A stretch of DNA of 64,000 nt from Cybelea sp963824595. GTDB lineage: Bacteria > Vulcanimicrobiota > Vulcanimicrobiia > Vulcanimicrobiales > Vulcanimicrobiaceae. The translations under genes were made by a program, and so were the position numbers. Positions 53,156-62,329 of the stretch are shown here, in pieces (the stretch's first letter is position 1; each line of letters opens with the position of its first letter). Location: NCBI GenBank assembly GCA_963824595.1, contig CAWGPY010000005.1, positions 62,001-126,000 on the forward strand, written 5' to 3'. The notes under the pieces are model-generated. The model did no database searches. It saw nothing but the letters and a program-made list of their open reading frames with translations, and was not told where the DNA came from.

Positions 53156-55825
53156 TCATACCGTAATTGGATTCGGTTTGTTCGGATCGATGCCGTACTT
53201 CTCGATCGCCTTCGCAACGGCGGCATGCGGGATCGTGCCGTCGTCCGCGAGCGCGCGGAGCGCGGCGATCGTAACGAAATGGCGATCGACTTCGAAGAAC
53301 TCGCGCAGCTTGCGCCGGAAGTCGCTGCGTCCGTAGCCGTCGGTTCCGAGCGCGACGTAGCGGCGATTCACGAACGGACGGATCTGCTCGGCGTAGATCC
53401 GGATGTAGTCGGTTGCGGCCACGCCGGGGCCGGGGCGGTCCTTCAGGCACCGCTCGACGTAGGAGAGGCGCGGCGCCTCGAGCGGATGCAGCATGTTCCA
53501 GCGCCGTGCCGCGACCCCGTCGCGCTGCAGCTCGTTGAAGCTGGTGACGCCCCACACGTCGCTCGCGACGCCCCAGTCGTCGGCGAGCAGGGTCGCGCCG
53601 GCTTCGACCTCGCGGAGGATCGCGCCCGAGCCGAAGAGCTGGACGCGCGGCGACTTCGCATCGGCTCCGCTTCCGTCTTTGAGCAGATACATTCCGCGCA
53701 GGATGCCGTCGCGCGCGCCCTCGGGCATCGGCGGATGCTGGTAGTTTTCGTTCATCAGCGTGATGTAGTAGTACACGTCCTCTTGCTCGACGAGCATCCG
53801 GCGCAGGCCGTCCTGCACGACGACGGCGAGCTCGTAGGCGTACGTCGGGTCGAAGCTCACGCAGTTGGGAACGAACGAGGCTGCTACCTGGCTGCTGCCG
53901 TCTTCGTGCTGCAGGCCCTCGCCGTTGAGCGTGGTGCGTCCGGACGTCGCGCCGAGCAGAAAGCCGCGCGTGCGGCTGTCGCCCGCGGCCCACGTCAGGT
54001 CGCCGACGCGCTGGAATCCGAACATCGAGTAGAAGATGAAGAATGGAATCATCGGCAGATCGTGATTCGAATACGACGTGCCGGCGGCGATCCACGACGA
54101 CAGCGCGCCCGCCTCGTTGATGCCCTCCTGGAGGATCTGCCCCAGCTTGTCCTCGCGATACCACATCAGCTGCTCGGCGTCTTGCGGGTGGTAGAGTTGC
54201 CCGACCGACGAGTAGATCCCGAGCTGGCGGAACATGCCTTCCATGCCGAACGTTCGCGACTCGTCGGCGACGATGGGGACGACGCGCGCGCCGATCTCCT
54301 TGTCGCGCGCGATGGCGTTGAGGATGCGTACGAAGGCCATCGTAGTGGAGATGTGACGGTCGCCCGTGCCTTGCAGCTGCGCGTCGAAGGCCGAGAGCTG
54401 CGGCACGGTCAGCGCCGCCGACTTGCGCCGCCGCTGCGGCACGCTGCCCAGCTCCGCGAGGCGCTCGCGCAGGTACCGCATCTCGGGCGCGTCCTCGGTC
54501 GGCTTGTAGAACGGAATCTTCTCGCCGCCCAGCGCCGCGTCCGAGATCGGGAGCGAGAAGCGATCGCGAAACTTGCGCATCGCTTCGACTTCCATCTTCT
54601 TGGCCTGGTGCGCGATGTTCTGAGCTTCGCCGGCTTCGCCCATGCCGTAGCCTTTGATGGTCTTGGCCAGAACGACCGTCGGCTGCCCGCGGTGCTCGAA
54701 AGCAGCCTTATAGGCGGCGAAGACTTTTTCCGGATTGTGGCCGCCGCGCTGAAGCGCCCAGATCTCGTCGTCGGTCCAACCCTCGACCAGCGCCTTCGTT
54801 TCGGGATAACGGCCGAAGAACTCGTCGCGCACGTATTTTCCGTCGCGCGACTTGAACGTCTGATAGTCGCCGTCGACGCATTCGTTCATGAGTTGAACGA
54901 GACGTCCGCCCTTGTCGGCGGCAAGGAGCGGGTCCCAGTTCGTCCCCCAGATCACCTTGATGACGTTCCAGCCGGCGCCCTTGAACACGCCCTCGAGCTC
55001 CTGGATGATCTTGCCGTTTCCGCGCACCGGACCGTCGAGCCGTTGCAGGTTCGCGTTGATCACCCAGATGAGGTTGTCGAGCTTCTCGCGCCCCGCAAGC
55101 GAGATCGCGCCGAGCGATTCGGGCTCGTCGGTCTCGCCGTCGCCCACGAAGGCCCAGACCTTCCGTCCCGCCGTGTCGGCGAGGCCGCGGTCGTGCAGGT
55201 AGCGCATGAAGCGGGCCTGGTAGATCGACATGATCGGCCCCAGACCCATCGACACGGTGGGAAACTGCCAGAAGTCGGGCATCAGCCACGGATGCGGATA
55301 CGAGGAGAGGCCTTGGCGCTCGACCTCCTGGCGGAAGCGCTCGAGCTGCGCCTCGCTGATGCGGCCTTCGAGATAGGCGCGCGCGTAGACGCCGGGCGAG
55401 GAGTGGCCCTGGAAGAAGACGAGGTCGCCGCCGAACGTGCCGCTCGGCGCGCGGAAGAAGTGGTTGAAGCCTACGTCGTAGAGCGTGGCGGCCGACGCGA
55501 AGCTCGCGACGTGGCCCCCCAGCTCCGAGCTGATCTTGTTCGCGCGCACGACCATCGCGAGCGCGTTCCATCGAATGTAGTGGCGCAGCTGCGCCTCGAG
55601 TGCGCGGTCGCCGGGCATCGGCGCCTGGCGTTCGGGCGGAATCGTGTTCACGTAGGGCGTCGCGAAGCCGAGCGATACGTGGGCGCCCGCGCTCTGCGCC
55701 TCCTCGACGAGCGACGCGATGAGCGCCCGAGCGCGATCGGGGCCTTCGGCCGCGAGGACGCCGCGCATGGCGTCGAGCCATTCGCGGGTCTCTTGAGGAT
55801 CCGGATCGGGAAGAGTGGTCGCCAT
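53156..55825 (-). CDS. aceE: pyruvate dehydrogenase E1 (homodimeric)
   Basis: 889 residues, the single-chain AceE type. TPP motif AFVGDGETDEPESLG near 229, with later LVRILNAI-type FVRILNAIARDKEIGARVVPIVADESRTFGMEG and the long C-terminal domain. Decarboxylates pyruvate and acetylates the lipoyl of E2. The ATG giving MATTLPDPDPQETREWLDAM is chosen, since homologues begin with DPDPxET; 26 upstream codons are in the riboswitch leader region. Divergent from thiC. Operon aceE-aceF. Confidence 0.95.
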   Translation of the reverse strand: MATTLPDPDPQETREWLDAMRGVLAAEGPDRARALIASLVEEAQSAGAHVSLGFATPYVNTIPPERQAPMPGDRALEAQLRHYIRWNALAMVVRANKISSELGGHVASFASAATLYDVGFNHFFRAPSGTFGGDLVFFQGHSSPGVYARAYLEGRISEAQLERFRQEVERQGLSSYPHPWLMPDFWQFPTVSMGLGPIMSIYQARFMRYLHDRGLADTAGRKVWAFVGDGETDEPESLGAISLAGREKLDNLIWVINANLQRLDGPVRGNGKIIQELEGVFKGAGWNVIKVIWGTNWDPLLAADKGGRLVQLMNECVDGDYQTFKSRDGKYVRDEFFGRYPETKALVEGWTDDEIWALQRGGHNPEKVFAAYKAAFEHRGQPTVVLAKTIKGYGMGEAGEAQNIAHQAKKMEVEAMRKFRDRFSLPISDAALGGEKIPFYKPTEDAPEMRYLRERLAELGSVPQRRRKSAALTVPQLSAFDAQLQGTGDRHISTTMAFVRILNAIARDKEIGARVVPIVADESRTFGMEGMFRQLGIYSSVGQLYHPQDAEQLMWYREDKLGQILQEGINEAGALSSWIAAGTSYSNHDLPMIPFFIFYSMFGFQRVGDLTWAAGDSRTRGFLLGATSGRTTLNGEGLQHEDGSSQVAASFVPNCVSFDPTYAYELAVVVQDGLRRMLVEQEDVYYYITLMNENYQHPPMPEGARDGILRGMYLLKDGSGADAKSPRVQLFGSGAILREVEAGATLLADDWGVASDVWGVTSFNELQRDGVAARRWNMLHPLEAPRLSYVERCLKDRPGPGVAATDYIRIYAEQIRPFVNRRYVALGTDGYGRSDFRRKLREFFEVDRHFVTIAALRALADDGTIPHAAVAKAIEKYGIDPNKPNPITV

Positions 55826-55917
55826 GCTGGGCCCATCATTAGAGCCCGCGGCGGCGAGTTCTTTTAAGCGGCTCCATCCAATCGGCGCCTTGGCAGGTTC
55901 CATTGCGCCGCATGGGA

Positions 55918-56036
55918 ACGGCGCTCGACCGCGTAATTCAGCTCATCCAGCTGAGAGGGCGCGCTCGACCAAAAAACTCGCCCGCGCCGACCGTATTGAA
56001 CCTGACCCGGGTAATGCCGGCGTAGGGAGGGAGCAG
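55918..56036 (+). promoter_or_regulatory. TPP riboswitch in front of thiC
   Basis: The thi-box pieces occur in order: CTGAGA (55951-55956), TGAACCTGACCCGGGTAAT (55997-56015) and GCCGGCGTAGGGAGG (56016-56030). Between CTGAGA and the second half lies an extra arm pairing GGCGCG (55958-55963) with CGCGCC (55983-55988). The 5' GGGG of P2 is not evident. The 3' part merges into GGGAGGGAG, the SD of thiC, so ligand binding likely hides the ribosome site. GCGCTCGACC occurs twice in the leader (55921 and 55961). Confidence 0.9.
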
Positions 56037-57694
<1,658 letters not shown>

Positions 57695-57698
<4 letters not shown>

Positions 57699-58195
57699 GG
57701 ATTTGCGCGGTGGTATTCGATCGCGACGAGACCATCGTGGTCGACGTGCCGTACAACGGCGATCCCAACCGCGTCGAGCCGGCGCCGGGCGCGAAGGCGC
57801 TGCTCGATCGCCTGCGTGCGGCGGGGCTGCCGCTTGCCGTGGTGAGCAATCAGAGCGGGATCGGACGAGGGCTCGTCACGGCCGAGGCGGTGGACGCGGT
57901 GAACCGCCGCGTGGACGACCTGCTCGGACCGTTCGCCGGGTTCTTCGTCTGTCCGCACGCACCCGACGACGCATGCGAGTGCCGCAAGCCCAAGCCGAAG
58001 CTGATCCTCGACGCGGCGCGCGCGCTCGGCGTCGAGCCGTCGTGCCTGGTCGTGGTCGGCGATCGCGCGAGCGACGTCGAGGCGGCCCGCAACGCCGGCG
58101 CCGTTCCGCTGCGCATCGCGGGCCCGCACCAGCTCGGCGACGCGGTCGAGCGCATCTTGCGTCTGGCGGGCGGCGCGCTTACTGCGGAGAGTTAG
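57695..58195 (+). CDS. HAD-superfamily phosphatase (GmhB/HisB-like)
   Basis: 166 residues. HAD motifs FDRDETIV (nucleophile Asp), SNQSGIGRG, CRKPKPKL and VGDRASDVEAARNAG; zinc-loop cysteines CPHAPDDACEC mark the GmhB/HisB-N subfamily, which dephosphorylates heptose-bisphosphate or histidinol-phosphate. GTG overlaps the thiC stop, so it is in the TPP-controlled transcript; no heptose or his gene is near. It might act on thiamine phosphates or HMP-P. Confidence 0.88.
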
Positions 58196-58829
58196 CTTCG
58201 AGCCAGTAGTCGATGTCGAGGCCGTGGGCCGGAAGCCCGGCGGCGAACGCCGCGGCCGGCAGCCGCACCGTCTTGGTGAGGTACTGCCACGTGTCGAGCA
58301 CGCGCGCGACGTAGGTCTCGGTCTCGAAGAACGGCGGGATCCCGCCGTATTGCGTCACGGCCTTCGGCCCGGCGTTGTAGGCCGCGAAGACGAGCTCGTA
58401 ATGCTTGGTTCCAAAACGCCCCACCAAACCGCGTAGGTAGCGCGCGGCGCCGGAGAGATTCTCGCCCGGGTCGCGCGGATTGACGCCGAGGCCCGCCGCG
58501 GTGCCGGGCATCAACTGGCCGAGCCCGATGGCTCCGGAGCGCGAGACGGCGTGCGTGTGCCAGCGCGACTCTACCGTGACGATCGCGACCAGCATGTTCG
58601 CGTCGAGCCGCCAGCGCTCGGCGCTGACCAGGACCCGGCGCGCGAGGTCGCGGCTCTGCCAGCGCGGCATCTGGGGATTGATGTGACGCAGCACCTTCGC
58701 GTAGACGGCGATCGCCGTCGGCGTGGCTGGAACCGTTTTATGGGCGGCCTGCGCCGGCGCTAACGTGCAGAGAAGCGAACAAGCAATGAAAGCTACGGGC
58801 GCCAGGAGCCTGGGGGCGATCCTGCGCAT
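58179..58829 (-). CDS. lytic transglycosylase (SLT domain), secreted
   Basis: 216 residues. Signal peptide (RLLAPVAFIACSLLCTLAPAQA), then an SLT domain: catalytic Glu in AIVTVESRWHTHAVS, RSGAIGLGQLMPGTAAGLG and VFAAYNAGPKAV. Cuts peptidoglycan glycan strands. Differs from the lipoprotein SLT at 24646. ATG start abuts the divergent ATG at 58830 in the sequence CATATG. Its end overlaps the HAD gene by 17 bases, convergent. Confidence 0.9.
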   Translation of the reverse strand: MRRIAPRLLAPVAFIACSLLCTLAPAQAAHKTVPATPTAIAVYAKVLRHINPQMPRWQSRDLARRVLVSAERWRLDANMLVAIVTVESRWHTHAVSRSGAIGLGQLMPGTAAGLGVNPRDPGENLSGAARYLRGLVGRFGTKHYELVFAAYNAGPKAVTQYGGIPPFFETETYVARVLDTWQYLTKTVRLPAAAFAAGLPAHGLDIDYWLEANSPQ

Positions 58830-59036
58830 ATGGGCCCGGTGGGTTCGCGCCGCACGCCGACCGCGCCTTCCGGGCAAGAGCCTCCCGTTGCCGGTTCCCG
58901 GCGGCGCTGGGCGCTGATCGCGGTCATCGCGCTCTTCGCGATCATGTGCGGGATGATCGCTTGGTCGCAATGGTACGCGATCCATGTAAACGTTCCGTTC
59001 TACCAGACGCATCGCGCGGCCGTTCCGCGCGATTGA
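58830..59036 (+). CDS. small single-helix membrane protein
   Basis: 68 residues. Polar, basic N-terminus (PVGSRRTPTAPSGQEPP), one helix (ALIAVIALFAIMCGMIAWSQWY, about 28-49) and a short outside tail (VNVPFYQTHRAAVPRD). ATG adjoins the divergent transglycosylase start. Such architecture is similar to the small proteins in the oxidase operon but not homologous by eye. Function unknown; coding is supported by the clean hydrophobic pattern only. Confidence 0.55.
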   Translation: MGPVGSRRTPTAPSGQEPPVAGSRRRWALIAVIALFAIMCGMIAWSQWYAIHVNVPFYQTHRAAVPRD

Positions 59037-59126
59037 CGCTCGCCTTTGATGCTTCTTTGAGCGTGCGTCCGCAGGATTGCCGTCACCGGCGGTAGAGCAT
59101 GACTCGAGGAGGATAAAGGAGTTTTG

Positions 59127-62100
59127 ATGGGACGCTCGTTGCTGCTGCTCGCGCTGCTCGGTTCTGCCGCGCTGCTCTTTACGACCGCTCAGGCGCCCGC
59201 GACGAATCCGGCGATCGCCGCATCGCCGACGCCGTCGCCCTCGCCGGCGGCCTCAGCGTCGCCGACGCCGACCCCCGGACCGGCCTTCGGCAACATGAGC
59301 TGGCGCGCCATCGGCCCGGCGGGGACGGGCGGACGCGTCGCCGCCGTCGCCGGCTCCGCGACCGATCCCAAGCTCTATTACGTCGGCGCGGCCGGCGGCG
59401 GCGTGTGGAAGTCGGCAAACGGCGCCCAAACCTGGGATCCGGTCTTCGAGAAGCAGGGAACGGGTGCGATCGGCGCGGTGACCATCGATCCCACCGACAA
59501 CAACATCGTGTGGGTCGGCACCGGCGAGGCGAACCCGCGCAACGACGTGAGCTACGGCGACGGCGTCTACCGCAGCGCCGACGGCGGCGACACCTGGACG
59601 AACACCGGCCTGAAGGGCACGAAATACATCTCCCGCATCCTGGTCGATCCGCGCAATCACAATCACGTGATCGTCGGCGCGCTCGGCGACGTGTTCGCGG
59701 ACAGCCCGCAGCGCGGCGTCTTCGTGACCGATGACGGCGGCAAGACGTGGAAGCAGACGCTCTCGGTCGGTCCCGAAAGCGGCGCGTCGGACCTCGCGAT
59801 GGACGCGCAGAACCCCAGCGTGATCTACGCCGGCATCTGGAAGTTTCAGCGGCGCCCGTGGACGTTCGTCAGCGGCGGCGACGAGGACGGGCTGTACAAG
59901 TCCACCGACGGCGGTGCGACGTGGACGAAGCTCGAGGGCCACGGGCTGCCGCCGGGGCCGACCGGCCGCATCGGCGTCGCCGTGGCGCCGAGCGACGGCA
60001 ACCGGGTCTACGCGTTGATCGAGTCGTCGAAGGGTATTCTGTGGCGCTCGCAGGACGGCGGGGCCAATTGGACGATGGTCAGCGACGACACGCTCGTCAA
60101 CGCGCGTCCGTTCTATTTCACGCACGTCGAAGTCGATCCCCGCAATCCCGACCGCGTCTACGCGCTCTCGTTTCAGACGATGCTGAGCACCGACGGCGGC
60201 AAGAACTTCAAGCCCATCGCGGACAACGTGCACTCCGACTTTCACGCCATCTGGATCGCGCACAACGACCCCAAGCGTATCATGCTCGGCGAGGACGGCG
60301 GCTATGCGCTGACGCTCGACGGCGGCGAGAACTGGTTCTTCTCCGCGAACATGCCGATCGGGCAGATCTATCGCGTCGGCTTGGGCAACGACAACCCGTA
60401 CACGGTCTGCGCCGGACTCCAAGACAACAACGGCTGGTGCGGCCCATCCAACTCGCTCGACCAATCGGGAATCCAGAACAAGAACTGGATCGCGACGGCG
60501 GGCGGCGACGGCACCTGGGGCGTGCCGGAGCCGGACGATCCGAACTGGATCTGGTCGGACTCACAAGACGGCTCCCTCACGATCTACAATCGCGTGACGC
60601 AAGACCAGTGGTCGGGCCAGCCCTACGTGCCCACCGGCAAGGAGTCGTGGGACCTGTCGACCAGCAAGTATCGTTTCAACTGGGAATCCCCGATCGCATT
60701 CGCGCCGTGGCGCAGCGCGAGCGGCAAGGTCATCGGCTGGTACGGCGGCAACGTCGTGTTCCAGACGACCGATCGCGGACGCAGCTGGACCGCGATCAGC
60801 CCCGACCTGACGCGCAACCTCAAGGCGCATCAGATCACGGCGGGCGGCCCGATCACGAACGACGTTTCGGGCGCGGAGTACTCCGACACCATCCTCGACA
60901 TCGAAGGCTCGACGTTGACGAAGGGTGAGATCTGGGTGGGCACCGACGACGGCCTGGTGCAGCTGACGCACGACGGCGGCAAGCACTGGACGAACGTCAC
61001 GCCGCCGGGCGCTCCCGAGTTCGGGCGCTTCGCAACGGTGGCGCCCTCGACGCTCGTCGCAGGGACGGCGTACGCAATCGAGGACGCGCACGAAATGGGC
61101 GACAGCGCGCCCTACGCGTGGGTCACTCGCGACGACGGCGCGCACTGGACGAAGATCGTCGCGGGCCTGCCGTCCGGCGAATGGGCGCGAGCGATCCGCC
61201 CCGACATCCGCGATCGCAACATCGTCTATCTCGGAACCGAAGAGGGCATTTGGATCTCGTTCGACGGCGGCGCCAACTGGCAGTCGTTCAAGAACGACCT
61301 GCCCACGGTCTCGGTGCACGACATCCGCATGCAGCCGCAGTACGACGATCTCGTCATCGCCACGCACGGCCGGTCGGCCTACATCATGGACGACGTGCGT
61401 CCGGTGCAGGAGCTGCAGCAGGCCGTCGCTCGAAACACGTGGCTTTTTCTGCCGCGCGCCGGCGTCGAATGGACGCAGCACTCGAACGACGAGGGCACGT
61501 ACACGAACTACGCCGCCGACAACCCGCCGTACGGCGTAACGGTCACGTTCTACCAGAGCGCGCCGCAGAAGGGTGCGCCGGCACTCGACATCCTCGACGC
61601 GCGCGGCCGCGTTATCCGCAGCGTCTCGGGGACGCACAAGATCGGCGGAAAAGACGTGCCGTACATCACGAACAAGGTCGGGCTCAACCGCTACACCTGG
61701 GACTTCACCGTCAACGGACCGGTGAAGTGGAACGGCGGCAATCCGTTCTCCAAAGGCCCGAGCAGCGGACCGGGGGTCGTTCCCGGCAGCTACTCCGTGC
61801 GGATGACGCTCGCCGGGCACACGTACGTGCAGCACTTCAAGGTCCTGCCGGATCCCCGCTCGCTCTACAGCCAGGCGGATTACCAGCGGAGCTACGACGC
61901 GGCGATGCGCCAGATGGGGCACCTGTCGCAGATCGACACCATGCTCAACAATCTCGACGATCTGAAGAAGGCGTTGGATACGGCGTCGGCGTCGGCGAAG
62001 ACGGCCGGTAACTCGGCGCTCTCGGCGAAGCTCGATGCGGTCGCGACCGCGCGGCAAGCGCTCTTCGACTCGCTCGCCGTGAACATTCGCGGCGAAGGCA

Positions 62101-62327
62101 CCGAGGACGAGGGGAAACTGCACGAAGACGTCTTCGGCGCCTACTTCGTCTCGCAGGGGCTGATCACGCCGGCAGTCGAGAGCTTCCTCGCGCGGGTGGA
62201 CGTCATGTACGGAGCCGGGGTGGCCCGCTACAACGCCTTCGCGACCGGGGAGCTGCCGAGCGTCAACGCGGCGTTGAAGCAGGCCGGTATGAAAACGCTG
62301 CCGGCCGTCAAATCTATAACGCCGTAG
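59127..62327 (+). CDS. secreted VPS10/BNR-repeat beta-propeller protein (tandem copy 1)
   Basis: 1066 residues. Signal peptide (GRSLLLLALLGSAALLFTTAQA), a Pro/Ser/Thr-rich linker (residues ~30-50), then propeller blades with Asp boxes: VWKSANGAQTWDP, VYRSADGGDTWTN, YKSTDGGATWTK, LWRSQDGGANWT. The second half has GKPVIGWYGGNVV-like and DDGLVQLTHDGGKHWTNVTPPG motifs and an Ig-like end (SYSVRMTLAGHTYVQHFKVLPDPR). Good SD AAGGAG 5 bases before the ATG. Followed by a paralogue 2 bases downstream. Likely extracellular binding or glycan-active; activity unproven. Confidence 0.9.
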   Translation: MGRSLLLLALLGSAALLFTTAQAPATNPAIAASPTPSPSPAASASPTPTPGPAFGNMSWRAIGPAGTGGRVAAVAGSATDPKLYYVGAAGGGVWKSANGAQTWDPVFEKQGTGAIGAVTIDPTDNNIVWVGTGEANPRNDVSYGDGVYRSADGGDTWTNTGLKGTKYISRILVDPRNHNHVIVGALGDVFADSPQRGVFVTDDGGKTWKQTLSVGPESGASDLAMDAQNPSVIYAGIWKFQRRPWTFVSGGDEDGLYKSTDGGATWTKLEGHGLPPGPTGRIGVAVAPSDGNRVYALIESSKGILWRSQDGGANWTMVSDDTLVNARPFYFTHVEVDPRNPDRVYALSFQTMLSTDGGKNFKPIADNVHSDFHAIWIAHNDPKRIMLGEDGGYALTLDGGENWFFSANMPIGQIYRVGLGNDNPYTVCAGLQDNNGWCGPSNSLDQSGIQNKNWIATAGGDGTWGVPEPDDPNWIWSDSQDGSLTIYNRVTQDQWSGQPYVPTGKESWDLSTSKYRFNWESPIAFAPWRSASGKVIGWYGGNVVFQTTDRGRSWTAISPDLTRNLKAHQITAGGPITNDVSGAEYSDTILDIEGSTLTKGEIWVGTDDGLVQLTHDGGKHWTNVTPPGAPEFGRFATVAPSTLVAGTAYAIEDAHEMGDSAPYAWVTRDDGAHWTKIVAGLPSGEWARAIRPDIRDRNIVYLGTEEGIWISFDGGANWQSFKNDLPTVSVHDIRMQPQYDDLVIATHGRSAYIMDDVRPVQELQQAVARNTWLFLPRAGVEWTQHSNDEGTYTNYAADNPPYGVTVTFYQSAPQKGAPALDILDARGRVIRSVSGTHKIGGKDVPYITNKVGLNRYTWDFTVNGPVKWNGGNPFSKGPSSGPGVVPGSYSVRMTLAGHTYVQHFKVLPDPRSLYSQADYQRSYDAAMRQMGHLSQIDTMLNNLDDLKKALDTASASAKTAGNSALSAKLDAVATARQALFDSLAVNIRGEGTEDEGKLHEDVFGAYFVSQGLITPAVESFLARVDVMYGAGVARYNAFATGELPSVNAALKQAGMKTLPAVKSITP

Positions 62328-62329
62328 CC

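Noticed and set aside
55921..55970. Direct repeat GCGCTCGACC taken as a mobile-element target duplication
   Set aside because: Lies inside the riboswitch leader with only 30 bases between the copies; no inserted element.
59179..59418. 79-codon minus-strand frame over the Pro/Ser linker of the VPS10 gene
   Set aside because: Arg/Ser shadow of a GC-rich repetitive linker.
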